A stretch of DNA of 42,077 bases from Methylotenera sp. (GTDB lineage Bacteria; Pseudomonadota; Gammaproteobacteria; Burkholderiales; Methylophilaceae): assembly GCA_023259635.1 (NCBI GenBank), contig JALRGX010000049.1, positions 1 through 42,077 on the forward strand, in the 5' to 3' direction. The notes under the pieces were generated by a model that made no database searches, had not been told where the DNA came from, and was given only the letters and a program-made list of their open reading frames with translations. The position numbers were made by a program, and so were the translations under genes. Positions 18,393 to 27,107 of this stretch are shown here, one piece after another. Each line of letters opens with the position of its first letter. Within the stretch, counting starts at the first letter, position 1.

Positions 18393-19063
18393 TACATTAA
18401 TCGCGCTTCAATATCCCTGAATATATCGCCATACAATTTATAAAATACCTTAGCGCTGTGAATCAGGCAGTTTTGGTCAGCCTCATCAGTAATCTGATTT
18501 ACCAGACTTTCATAGAATGAAACATGGCTGATATCGAGCGAGCCGTGCGACAGCAAATAGCTGAAAGCCTTTTTAGGCAGGTTCAGAGTCTGCATCAGTT
18601 TTTCACCCGCCTGTGTTGCCACAGCAGTACTGGTGCCTTCAAGCACCAGAACCATTCCGAAAAAACCAATTGGATTAACACGGTTAATCATGTCGTAAGC
18701 ATAAGACACCATCACTTCGGTAGCCAGGCACGCACTGGTTACAGGCATAGTGCTATTGCGTACTGCTTCCTTATCAGCACCGCACTCGGCAATATCATTC
18801 AACACCCATTCCTGGTGCCCCATTTCCTCTTCAATATATTCGCCAATCGCGGTGCGCAGCCATTCGTATTTTCCCGACAAGCGGCCGCCGCATGTCATCA
18901 AAAGTGGCGTTGTATGTTTAACATGATGGTAAGCCTGCGTAAGAAAACCGATATAAGTCTGCAGAGATATATTGCCTTTTCCACCTTGCTGTATGAGCGC
19001 CAGGTTCATTAATTCGTTACGTTCTTTTTCTGTGGCCTGTAGTAGTTTCTGGTAAACAGTCAT
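18392..19063 (-). CDS. Heme-oxygenase-like di-iron protein (TenA-like / iron-containing redox enzyme family)
   Basis: 223 residues, all-helical. The pattern of metal ligands fits heme-oxygenase-like di-iron oxidases: Glu79 and His83 in EEMGH, Glu142 in VLVLEGTS, and His173, Asp177 and His180 in HGSLDISH. Members of this superfamily oxidise or cleave acyl and amino-acid substrates (UndA fatty-acid decarboxylase, BesC and SznF domains), while TenA proteins without the metal site hydrolyse thiamin derivatives. The metal-ligand set, and the distance of thiC's own operon, argue for the di-iron group. Its ATG overlaps the stop of the acyl ligase by 4 bp, implying coupled translation and a shared pathway; an acyl-AMP, acyl-CoA or carrier-bound acyl product of the ligase is a plausible substrate (inference). 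Confidence 0.8.
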   Translation of the reverse strand: MTVYQKLLQATEKERNELMNLALIQQGGKGNISLQTYIGFLTQAYHHVKHTTPLLMTCGGRLSGKYEWLRTAIGEYIEEEMGHQEWVLNDIAECGADKEAVRNSTMPVTSACLATEVMVSYAYDMINRVNPIGFFGMVLVLEGTSTAVATQAGEKLMQTLNLPKKAFSYLLSHGSLDISHVSFYESLVNQITDEADQNCLIHSAKVFYKLYGDIFRDIEARLM

Positions 19064-20583
19064 GCTGGGGTTCCTTCGTATAATGCGTTAATTTTGTCTT
19101 GATAGTTTTGCAGAATCACATCTCGGCGATTTCTGCCGTTGGATGTGAGTTGCTGGTTTTTGGTGCTGAATGGCGCATCGGCACGAATCCAGCGTTTTAT
19201 TCTGGCGTAGTCGGGTAGCCTGGCATTCAGACCTTGTATTGCATCTTCAACCTGCTGATCAGAGGCATCATGCCTGGGTACAATGACAGCCACGTTCCAG
19301 GGTTTTGCCTCTCCGAATAATGCAGCCTGCGCAATGCAGGGGGTAATTTTCAGTTCGCGCTCCACCCATTCCGGCGAGACATTGCGCCCGAAAGAGGTAA
19401 TGAAAATATTCTTTTTACGTCCCGTAATAATCAGGTAACCATCTTGATCCAATTCCCCGATATCGCCGGTATGTACACAGTTGTCCTGCGCTTGCGCCTG
19501 CCCTACATAACCCAGGTAAGCATTGCCATTAACGACAATTTCCTGTTCCCGGGTAAAGCTCACCTGAATATGGGGCAACGGTTTACCCACGGCACCGATC
19601 TTATTGCTTGCAGGCGTATTCAACGCAACAACTGATGCGCATTCAGATAAGCCATAACCTTCATATACCGGTATCTGCAGTTTCTTTGCCCGTTCCAGCA
19701 AGGCTGGTGAAACCGAAGCGCCACCGACAGCCAAGAACCGTAAGTGACCCGAAGTGCTCTCTCCTGCTTCAATGCATAAAACCAGCGCATGCAGAAGTTC
19801 AGGCGTAACAATGGCGGTGCTGGCCTGCGTATATTTGAGTGTTGCCAATAATTTCCTGATATCAAGCCCGCTGGCGCCACTTAGGCCGATTTCATGGTTA
19901 GGTAGCAAAATGCAGGTTGCGCCGACAAGCAGGGTTGCATAAACGCCGGCGACATTTTCCAGAAGTGTTGCCAATGGCAGCACGCTTAAATGAACGTCAC
20001 CAGATGAAAGGCCGGTTGCCGTAGCAATAGACCTGGCAACATTCAACATATTTTCATTACTGAGGCATACGCCTTTGGGATTGCCGGTAGTGCCGGAGGT
20101 ATAGGTAATCTTGGCGGTATTATCCGGCAATATGGTTCGTTCAATATGACGCAGCTCGAATTGCGTGAGCACTTTGCCCGCCAGTTCAATCTGGCTGGCA
20201 TTCAAAATATTGCCTGTGAGAAGCGGTTCGAACAGCTGCGGCTGATCCGTCACTAATATAGATACCCCGGCATCCCGCATTGCATGCAGCCATTGCGCAG
20301 GAGAGAAAAAAAACGGCAGTGGCACCAAAGGTATGCCGCATGCCATCGCTGCCAAATCCAGAACTATCCATACCGGATGATTCTCAACAGCTAAAGCCAT
20401 TGTTGGGTATGGAGCCCCCCCCAATTCTGCCATGAGAGAGCCCCATGCCTTAGCTTGCCGGCTGACTGCAGCATTTAATTCCGCATAAGTAAGCGATATA
20501 TCAGCACCATACAGCGCTATTTGATTAGACGTATTACGGCTAACCGCTTGCAGCAGATCGCTAGATTGATACGCCACGATCAA
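19060..20583 (-). CDS. AMP-binding acyl ligase (ANL superfamily)
   Basis: 507 residues. ANL motifs in order: YTSGTTGNPKGVCLS (A3, ~160-174), GYGLSECASVV (A5, ~308), HTGDIGELDQDGYLIITGR (A7, ~368) and KKNIFITSFGRNVSPEWVE (A8). It should activate a carboxylate, most likely a fatty or aromatic acid, as the acyl-adenylate. The A10 segment reads LTSNGRNRR where most ANL enzymes have a Gly-Lys; the adenylation lysine appears to be Arg, suggesting altered adenylation efficiency or a variant family trait. At ~507 residues it is shorter than FadD (~560). It overlaps both neighbours by 4 bp, the middle gene of a tight trio. Confidence 0.88.
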   Translation of the reverse strand: MIVAYQSSDLLQAVSRNTSNQIALYGADISLTYAELNAAVSRQAKAWGSLMAELGGAPYPTMALAVENHPVWIVLDLAAMACGIPLVPLPFFFSPAQWLHAMRDAGVSILVTDQPQLFEPLLTGNILNASQIELAGKVLTQFELRHIERTILPDNTAKITYTSGTTGNPKGVCLSNENMLNVARSIATATGLSSGDVHLSVLPLATLLENVAGVYATLLVGATCILLPNHEIGLSGASGLDIRKLLATLKYTQASTAIVTPELLHALVLCIEAGESTSGHLRFLAVGGASVSPALLERAKKLQIPVYEGYGLSECASVVALNTPASNKIGAVGKPLPHIQVSFTREQEIVVNGNAYLGYVGQAQAQDNCVHTGDIGELDQDGYLIITGRKKNIFITSFGRNVSPEWVERELKITPCIAQAALFGEAKPWNVAVIVPRHDASDQQVEDAIQGLNARLPDYARIKRWIRADAPFSTKNQQLTSNGRNRRDVILQNYQDKINALYEGTPA

Positions 20584-21263
20584 ATCTGTGCAACGCCGCG
20601 AATGGCAACTACCTGTGGTGAGTTCTTGTAATAACTCCCCCAGCTTGTAAGTTCAGCCGGTGCAAGTCTTGCCGGATCTGCCGCCTGCAAAGCATAAACA
20701 TCACGACCACCTTTGACCAAACCATTTTGCAGGCTGTGGTGTGCCGTGGCTACCGCCCATTCCACACCAATATCAAGACTGTGCTGAATGACATGTGCGA
20801 TCAGCACACCGGCATTACGTGGATTGGATACTGCCAGGTTACCGATTTCAGTGATCTGGTCACGGGTAATGTTTCTATTAAAGCGCCCGGAAAAAACCGA
20901 TTCAACCGGCACATCCAGATATTGTTCCAGGAACAGTGGGGATATATCTGCTTTACGTAAACCGAATGCAGCGACCAGTTCGCCCTCTTCACTGCGCAAG
21001 CTCACCAGATGCGGCATGAAGTGCTGTACATTGGCACCGTAGGTTTGGGCAAATACATCATGGATAAATTGCTCAACCTCACTGCGATCTGCAGCATTGC
21101 GATCAGAAGTTGCAACGGTTATGTTTTCTGCACGGTATCTTTTTGATGCAGCCAGCGGGCGTGTTTTATAGGCGGCCTCGGCATTAAAGAAAGCAGTACT
21201 GTTGCCAAATGTCAGCAGCGCAGCATTTAAATAAGATGAACCTGAATAAGATGGATTTTGCAT
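20580..21263 (-). CDS. 'Thermostable hemolysin' family protein (T_hemolysin, GNAT/autoinducer-synthase-like)
   Basis: 227 residues, no signal peptide. Family signature stretches are EVEQFIHDVFAQTYGA, HFMPHLVSLRSEEGELVAAF, GLRKADISPLFLEQYLD and VPVESVF, with EIGNLAVSNPRNAGVLIAHV further on. The family was named after Vibrio delta-VPH, but the fold is predicted to resemble GNAT acyltransferases and acyl-homoserine-lactone synthases, and the absence of an export signal argues against a secreted toxin. As first gene of an operon with an acyl ligase and a di-iron oxygenase-like protein, an acyl-transfer role is the better inference. Its start has only a weak GTGA upstream. The 451-bp upstream region divides it from the plus-strand LTA-synthase-like gene. 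Confidence 0.85.
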   Translation of the reverse strand: MQNPSYSGSSYLNAALLTFGNSTAFFNAEAAYKTRPLAASKRYRAENITVATSDRNAADRSEVEQFIHDVFAQTYGANVQHFMPHLVSLRSEEGELVAAFGLRKADISPLFLEQYLDVPVESVFSGRFNRNITRDQITEIGNLAVSNPRNAGVLIAHVIQHSLDIGVEWAVATAHHSLQNGLVKGGRDVYALQAADPARLAPAELTSWGSYYKNSPQVVAIRGVAQI

Positions 21264-21714
21264 TTTATATTTTCACTGTTAAAGCAATGCTTACAGTTGA
21301 GCAAATTACATGCCGCAATGCCAGCTCATGAATTACAGGTAGTTACCGAAGCAAATTCCATTAGTCACCCAGAAGAATTTTAACAAATAAATCCATTAAT
21401 TATCAAATGGTTATTATGTTATTAGTAATGAATCCGAAAAATTCCCGGGACAACTCACCGTCGATTTACGAGTCGGGTTATTGGCAAAGCAAAACTACAA
21501 AAACTGCATAATCTACGCCTATGCTTCTGCAAAACCCTGCAACTTTTGTATAAAAAATACACCTTTCAATAAAAGTAAAAATATAAAACCATTCATTGCA
21601 ATCATGGTATGGTTATTGCTTTTTTAGACGGTCGCCCCAAGGAGCTTGGCCGTTTGAGTCTAACATGTCAAACATGTGCCTCTAGTCACTTAACCCTAAT
21701 AGAAAACCCAATAA
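21264..21714. other. Divergent spacer with small dyads and an imperfect 27-bp repeat
   Basis: 451 bp, AT-rich, no convincing gene; a 64-codon frame at 21609-21803 runs into the next gene and has no family character. Visible structure: the hairpin CCAAG-GAG-CTTGG (~21637-21649), paired ACATGT hexamers near 21665-21679, and a 15-bp exact repeat GTATGGTTATTGCTT at 21607-21621 and again inside the next gene at 21787-21801. Promoters for the two divergent genes must lie here, but none is clear. Confidence 0.45.
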
Positions 21715-23652
21715 ATGTTCAAATTATTCAAATCCACACCATGCAATGTCCCTTATGTATCGTTTCTTGCCGGAATTGCATTGGGTGTATGGTTATTGCT
21801 TAGGCTCATACTGAGCCTGAAAGTGGGGTGGTACCAGATGAGTGGCACTGAAATTCTGGGGGCATTTGTTACGGGGCTATGGTTTGACGTGGCGGCACTG
21901 TCCTACCTGCTGGTGCCTTGGTTGCTTGTTTCTGCCTTGATCCCCTCCCACTGGAGTGCTAAACATTGGCTAAACAAAAGCCGCTGGGCACTGGCATTTT
22001 TAGTGCTCTATGCGCTTGTATTTGGTGCCGTGTCTGAATTTATATTCTGGCAGGAATTCAGTACGCGCTTTAATTTCATAGCAGTGGATTACCTGGTTTA
22101 TACACATGAGGTAATTGGCAACATTCTGGAATCTTATCCTGTGCCCTTAATTTTGCTGACAATTGCCTTGTTTGTATTAACGATTTTATTTGTACTGAGC
22201 CGATTATTCCAGTTTGAAACTGCACATCATGGTTTTGGCAAAAAAACGACCTTAGTGATATTGGCGGTGTGCTTACCGCTATTTAGTTATAAATTGGCCA
22301 ATATAGACCAAATGCAGTTCGGCAAAAATGCCTATGCCAACGAGTTAGCAGGTAATGGCTTATTTAGTTTTGCCGCAGCCGCACACCGTAATGAACTTGA
22401 TTATGACCAGTTCTATAGAACCATCCCACAGACGCAGGCTGATGATATTTTACAAAAAAATGGTTTGCTGAGACATGCTTTTTCAAAGGCAATATCAGGC
22501 GAACCGGAAGTACTGGATAATTCTAACATTGCACCATTTACACGTCGCCCGAGAAATGTAGTGGTAGTGATGGTGGAAAGTTTATCTGCCGATTATTTAG
22601 GCACCTATGGCAATAAGGAAAACTTAACCCCCTATCTGGATAAGCTGGCCAAGGAAAGCCTGGTATTTGATAAGGTCTATGCTACCGGCACCCGTACCGT
22701 GCGTGGCCTGGATGCACTTTCAATCGCCATTCCACCGATTCCAGGCCAGGCAATTGTGCACCGGCCGGACAGCGGCCATTTGGCAACACTGGGCGAGTTT
22801 CTGGAGGCACAGCAATACAGCACATTCTTCATGTATGGCGGTTACGGCATATTCGATAGCATGAACGCTTATTTCAGGGGTAATGATTATAAAGTTGTAG
22901 ACCGTACAGACTTTGACAAAAGCACGATACAGGCAGAGAACGTATGGGGCGTTGATGATGAGAGCCTGTTTAACAACGCTGTTAATATAATTAACCGTAT
23001 GGTAAAGCCATCCACCCCATTCTTTACCCACATCATGACCACATCCAACCATCGGCCATTCACCTTTCCTGAAGGTAAAATTGATTTGCCACAGGGGCAT
23101 CGACAAGGTGCTGTGAAATATACTGATTATGCGATTGGCAAGCTGATTGAAAACGCCAAGCATCAGCCATGGTTTAAAGATACGTTGTTTGTGATCGTGG
23201 CAGACCATTGCTCTTCAGCTGCAGGCAAGACCAAGCTGCCGGTAGAAAGATATCATATCCCCCTATTTTTCTATGCGCCGGATATGCTGCCCGCAGGCCA
23301 TTACAGCCGCATGGTGAGCCAAATTGATATTGCACCTACATTGCTGGACATACTGGGTGCTAAGGGCAGCCAACACTTTTTTGGGCAATCTTTATTCAAG
23401 GCCGCGCGAGGAAAAGCTCCGGAGCGTGCCTTTATCAGTAATTACCAGGAATTAGGGTATTACAAAGGCCATCATTTAATTGTGCTATCACCTAAGCAGA
23501 AAGCCGAAACTTACCAGGTAGACCCGATAACATTTGAGTCCACGCCTGCACCCATGGATCAAACACTGATGGATGAAGCTATTGCGTATTACCAGACTGC
23601 ATCGCGTGCTTATAAATATGGGAATTTAAAAGAAGACCGGAACCTTTACTAA
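21715..23652 (+). CDS. LTA-synthase/MdoB-like sulfatase-fold phosphoglycerol transferase
   Basis: 645 residues. Five N-terminal membrane spans (~15-180) are followed by a large periplasmic alkaline-phosphatase/sulfatase domain. Key segments: VVVVMVESLSADYLGTYGN (metal-binding Glu), YATGTRTVRGLDALS with the probable nucleophile Thr328, HIMTTSNHRPFTFPEG, FVIVADHCSS (Asp-His metal ligands) and KLPVERYHIPLFFYAPDML. Members transfer phosphoglycerol or phosphoethanolamine from phospholipids to envelope glycans; in Gram-negatives the acceptor is often periplasmic glucan or surface polysaccharide. Substrate here is not determined. No strong ribosome site precedes the ATG. It converges on the next gene with only 17 bp between stops. 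Confidence 0.9.
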   Translation: MFKLFKSTPCNVPYVSFLAGIALGVWLLLRLILSLKVGWYQMSGTEILGAFVTGLWFDVAALSYLLVPWLLVSALIPSHWSAKHWLNKSRWALAFLVLYALVFGAVSEFIFWQEFSTRFNFIAVDYLVYTHEVIGNILESYPVPLILLTIALFVLTILFVLSRLFQFETAHHGFGKKTTLVILAVCLPLFSYKLANIDQMQFGKNAYANELAGNGLFSFAAAAHRNELDYDQFYRTIPQTQADDILQKNGLLRHAFSKAISGEPEVLDNSNIAPFTRRPRNVVVVMVESLSADYLGTYGNKENLTPYLDKLAKESLVFDKVYATGTRTVRGLDALSIAIPPIPGQAIVHRPDSGHLATLGEFLEAQQYSTFFMYGGYGIFDSMNAYFRGNDYKVVDRTDFDKSTIQAENVWGVDDESLFNNAVNIINRMVKPSTPFFTHIMTTSNHRPFTFPEGKIDLPQGHRQGAVKYTDYAIGKLIENAKHQPWFKDTLFVIVADHCSSAAGKTKLPVERYHIPLFFYAPDMLPAGHYSRMVSQIDIAPTLLDILGAKGSQHFFGQSLFKAARGKAPERAFISNYQELGYYKGHHLIVLSPKQKAETYQVDPITFESTPAPMDQTLMDEAIAYYQTASRAYKYGNLKEDRNLY

Positions 23653-23669
23653 AAGTTACCTGGTGACAA

Positions 23670-24170
23670 TTAAGGTGAACAATTGAATACTGGCTTACTG
23701 GTGCTGATCGTGCCATTTTCAATCCATAACAGCGGCTTTACCCGGCTATCCAGTTTGCAGCCATCGACATAGCCGATGGCGCCTCTGGTGATATTGACAT
23801 AACGTAGTACCGCTTCTTCTGACTGAACGCTATAAGGTGGCGTAGTGCCGTGGAAATACAACCCGTTCCAGTAATCAGATTGCTCATTAGGCAAGCTGCC
23901 GAGAACGGTTTTCGAAAAATAAATACGTAACGGGTGTTCTGACTGCAAATTGACGGGATGTATACGAATGCCGTCTTGCCAGTATTGTTTCTTGCGCCAG
24001 TAAATCAGGTTAAGTTCACGGGAAGCAAGCTGTTGCACAGCCGCAATTTCAGGATTACTGGAAACGATAACCGCGAGCGGATGCGGCTCTTCAGCATAAC
24101 TGACAGGTATAAGCATTGCCCCATAAAATACACACAATGCTGCCAATGATGGTTTTAAAGACAATCTCAT
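23670..24170 (-). CDS. Periplasmic PstS-like (phosphate-binding-protein-like) protein
   Basis: 166 residues with a clear signal peptide (LAALCVFYGAMLIPVSYA, cleavage near residue 26). The mature part AVIVSSNPEIAAVQQLASRE, LNLIYWRKKQYWQDG, LRIYFSKTVLG, WNGLYFHGTTPPYSV and ITRGAIGYVDGCKL resembles short single-domain PBP-like proteins related to the phosphate-binding PstS, including the typical GAIGYV element. At ~140 mature residues it is about half a normal PstS, so it may be a signalling or chaperone relative rather than a transport component; no ABC genes are nearby. Start and upstream stop share one base (TGATG), so it is coupled to the beta-barrel gene. Confidence 0.7.
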   Translation of the reverse strand: MRLSLKPSLAALCVFYGAMLIPVSYAEEPHPLAVIVSSNPEIAAVQQLASRELNLIYWRKKQYWQDGIRIHPVNLQSEHPLRIYFSKTVLGSLPNEQSDYWNGLYFHGTTPPYSVQSEEAVLRYVNITRGAIGYVDGCKLDSRVKPLLWIENGTISTSKPVFNCSP

Positions 24171-25240
24171 CAGAATAACACCGCAAATGAGCCAACAAAG
24201 CCACGCGGCGTGTCTGTAAATTCATTACTACCGCCTACAAACTCCATTTTAAATACCTGCTTGGGCGTAATACGCTTGGTTAGGCCCAACACCCAGCGCC
24301 CACCCGAAACGATTGCACTATCTTGTCTGGCCTGATGCAATGTTTCCAGGCGTGTGAGCCAGTACCAGTTATTACCTAACGGTGCCGCGCTTTGTAGATA
24401 GGCGCCACTACCACCGTCATTGCCGCTGCTGGTAAAACGCTGAAATCCTTCACCACTTAGTTCCCACCCTTTAATGTGAGTCATAAAGTCCAGACCTAGT
24501 ATTCTATAATCTGGCCCGGCAGGTTTGTCTTCAGTAAACGTGGCAAGGCTCAAGCCTATATTGAACTGGCTGGCTAATGTGAAATGTGCGCCGGCTACAT
24601 TCTTGTAGATGGTTTCATAGTTATCCCTGATCTGATCTTTCAGGCCTTCTACATAAAATGTGTACTCAAGACTTTGATTCTGGTTTTTTGTTTCATAGGG
24701 AACGGTGCCGAATAGCATCAGGCCATTTACCGCCGGAGGGAACAAATAACTGGTAGCCAATGGGCGGGACTCTGTCCACACCAGCGGTGCTGCATGCAGC
24801 AGATTCCAGCGACCGGCTGGTGTTAAAAACCGTCCGGCGCGGATATTAAGCTTATCTGACAGATTGTAATCCAGATAAAGCCGCTCCAGATCTAGATAGG
24901 TGTTCTGGTTATTAAAGTGCTTATTTTCATTCCACGATATCGGATGCTCCAGTTCCAGTTCACCAAAGAACTTGAACCTGCCGTCATTTTCCCAGCTTAA
25001 CATGAGGCTGACATCGTCAAGCTGAAACTCTGTACTACCTTGGCGCGGGGCGGTGAGGCTTGCGCTTGAATATCCGCCCAGTTTAAAGCCCCCACTATCT
25101 GCAGCTGGCTCGTCTGCATGTGCTGTCTTGCATAGTGCGGCTAGCAAGGCTACACTGCCCGCATAAGTGGCCAGCCTTAAAGTATGCATCGCCTGACGCT
25201 TTAAGTGAGTGTGTATTTCTTTAACTTTTTGCTGAATCAT
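24170..25240 (-). CDS. Outer-membrane beta-barrel protein (porin-like)
   Basis: 356 residues. A signal peptide (ATYAGSVALLAALCKTAHA) is better placed if translation begins at ATG 25189 (MHTLRL, residue 18 of the longer frame), although the ATG at 25240 is first. The mature protein is built from alternating amphipathic strands (FKLGGYSSASL, FKFFGELELEH, LERLYLDYNLSDKLNIRAGR, WYWLTRLETLHQ) and ends in Phe (FVGSFAVLF), the outer-membrane insertion signal. It resembles FrpO/OprP-type or uncharacterised porins; solute unknown. It lies in one operon with the PstS-like protein and diverges, 58 bp away, from a two-component system likely to control it. Confidence 0.82.
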   Translation of the reverse strand: MIQQKVKEIHTHLKRQAMHTLRLATYAGSVALLAALCKTAHADEPAADSGGFKLGGYSSASLTAPRQGSTEFQLDDVSLMLSWENDGRFKFFGELELEHPISWNENKHFNNQNTYLDLERLYLDYNLSDKLNIRAGRFLTPAGRWNLLHAAPLVWTESRPLATSYLFPPAVNGLMLFGTVPYETKNQNQSLEYTFYVEGLKDQIRDNYETIYKNVAGAHFTLASQFNIGLSLATFTEDKPAGPDYRILGLDFMTHIKGWELSGEGFQRFTSSGNDGGSGAYLQSAAPLGNNWYWLTRLETLHQARQDSAIVSGGRWVLGLTKRITPKQVFKMEFVGGSNEFTDTPRGFVGSFAVLF

Positions 25241-25298
25241 GATGCATGACTGCTACAAATGATAATAACCGAATTGTACACGATACCCGTCCGGCCCC

Positions 25299-27047
25299 AT
25301 GTTGAATAAACCGCTATCTGTTCGCAAGCTGTTGCTGCTGGGTTTCATCCTTACAGCTTTGCTACCTATGCTGATCGTAACAATCCTGGCCTTTTACCAG
25401 GCACGCAATGTGCTGCGCGATCAAATTGTGCTCGACATGCAAACCCGCGCCGGTGCCGCACTCAGCGAAATCGATAACATGATGTTTGAACGCCTGCAGA
25501 ATGTTGCCTCCTGGAGCCGGCTGGATGTGATGCGTGAAACGCGTATCGGTGATGTGGATAAACGGTTGTCACATTTCCTGGCTGAACTTAAACAGAGTTA
25601 TCGCGGTGTATACCACGAACTGTATGTTGTTAACCTTTCTAATAAAGTTATAGCATCCAGTGATCCCTCGCAAATCGGCAAAGCTCCCCCTGTTGTGCTG
25701 TCATGGATGAATGTTGAACTTGAGCGCCACCCGCTACTGTTAGGTACTATACAGCAGCAACGTTTGCCAATTTCCAGCGAAATCGTTGATCCGGACAGCA
25801 ATGAAAAAATTGGCGTTCTATGGACGGTTTTTGACTGGAGTATTATTGCAAAAATACTTAAAAATACACAAAACCAAGGCAGCGCTGCAGCATTGCTGGA
25901 CGCAAAGGGAAAACCACTGGCATGGACTGCAGAATGGCAGAAAATTGTCACTGCCCGTGATGTTTCTGTGAAATCAAACGGCAATGGTTTGGCAAACATC
26001 GCCACCTTCAACTGGCAGGTTGAGATATCACAGTATCGTGCTGTCGTCATGGCGCCGGTACATCGTATGGCTTACATGTTTATCTTTCTACTTGTCGTGA
26101 CCATCGTTCTGGCTGCGATGCTGGCCGCACCATTATCACGCTTTATTACATTGCCCTTAGCCAAGCTTACTGCCTACGCTAACCGCTTCACGCGCTCATC
26201 CACGTTAGGATCGCCCCCTGCACCGGCTGGACCGGTTGAAGTGTGTGAAATGACCAATGCTTTTTCCAAAATGATTGATGACTTGAATCTTTCTAAAGAA
26301 AACCTGACCCGTGCGGCCAAGCTGGCAGTAGCTGGTGAAATGGCAGCAGCTATGAGCCATGAGATAAGAACGCCTTTGGGCATATTGCGCTCCTCTGCAC
26401 AAGTACTCGCACGCGAAAAAAACCTGAGTGCAGAAGGACAGGAAGTAGCCAGTTTCATTACCAGTGAAACCGAACGCCTGAATAAACTGGTATCCACATT
26501 GGTCGACTCTGCGCGCCCACGCCAGCCAGAATTTGCGATGCACAATGTTGTTGGCTTACTGGAAAATGCTACATCCATGCTACGTATGCAGGCAAATAAA
26601 AAGGAGATTAGCCTGGAACTGGTCATCAATGCCTTGGTCGGAGAAGATGATTCCGGTCAGATGACAAGACCTGTGTTGGTAGAATGTGATGGAGAACAGA
26701 TCACGCAAGTAGTTTTGAATTTATTGCTGAACGCCATCCAGATATTGAAAAATGGCAGCAAGGTAGTTGTTACGCTATTTGAGCATAAGGAGAGCATTGT
26801 TATCAGTGTCGCGGATAACGGCAAGGGCGTTGACAAGTCGTTTAAAGAGCAGATATTTGATCCGTTCTTCACACAGCGTCAAGGCGGTATTGGCTTGGGA
26901 CTCGCTGTTTCCAGACAGATTGTAACGGCGCATTTCGGCACGCTGACAGTTGAAGCAAGCACTTTACCAACATACCTGGAAAATGCTGATACAGTTGGTT
27001 ATGGTGCAGACTTCAGGGTCACGCTGCCCAAGCAGCAGCTGCATTAG
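25299..27047 (+). CDS. Membrane sensor histidine kinase
   Basis: 582 residues. Topology: span 1 (~9-31, LLLLGFILTALLPMLIVTIL), a ~220-residue periplasmic Cache-like sensor, span 2 (~250-272), HAMP, HisKA and HATPase_c. The phospho-acceptor is His354 in AAMSHEIRTPLG; the ATP-site boxes NLLLNAIQ, VADNGKGV, FDPFFT and GIGLGLAVS are intact, so it should be active. The following gene encodes a sigma-54-dependent regulator, the usual partner for this NtrB/ZraS-like kinase type. The divergent porin and PstS-like genes suggest that the signal is a periplasmic solute (inference). No strong ribosome site is visible before ATG 25299. Confidence 0.92.
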   Translation: MLNKPLSVRKLLLLGFILTALLPMLIVTILAFYQARNVLRDQIVLDMQTRAGAALSEIDNMMFERLQNVASWSRLDVMRETRIGDVDKRLSHFLAELKQSYRGVYHELYVVNLSNKVIASSDPSQIGKAPPVVLSWMNVELERHPLLLGTIQQQRLPISSEIVDPDSNEKIGVLWTVFDWSIIAKILKNTQNQGSAAALLDAKGKPLAWTAEWQKIVTARDVSVKSNGNGLANIATFNWQVEISQYRAVVMAPVHRMAYMFIFLLVVTIVLAAMLAAPLSRFITLPLAKLTAYANRFTRSSTLGSPPAPAGPVEVCEMTNAFSKMIDDLNLSKENLTRAAKLAVAGEMAAAMSHEIRTPLGILRSSAQVLAREKNLSAEGQEVASFITSETERLNKLVSTLVDSARPRQPEFAMHNVVGLLENATSMLRMQANKKEISLELVINALVGEDDSGQMTRPVLVECDGEQITQVVLNLLLNAIQILKNGSKVVVTLFEHKESIVISVADNGKGVDKSFKEQIFDPFFTQRQGGIGLGLAVSRQIVTAHFGTLTVEASTLPTYLENADTVGYGADFRVTLPKQQLH

Positions 27048-27107
27048 TCATATGAGTGCTTCTCTAAATGCATTTAATTTATGGTCATTAACTTAAAAGA
27101 AAAAAAC

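Noticed and set aside
18392-19063. Reading the TenA-like gene as thiaminase TenA linked to thiC
   Set aside because: It is in a different transcription unit, has an apparent metal-ligand set and overlaps an acyl ligase; a thiamin role is less likely.
20580-21263. Taking the 'thermostable hemolysin' name literally as a secreted toxin
   Set aside because: There is no signal peptide or membrane-inserting segment, and the operon context is metabolic.
21609-21803. 64-codon frame before the LTA-synthase-like gene with several Cys codons
   Set aside because: Overlaps the start of a convincing gene out of frame, has no ribosome site and no family pattern.
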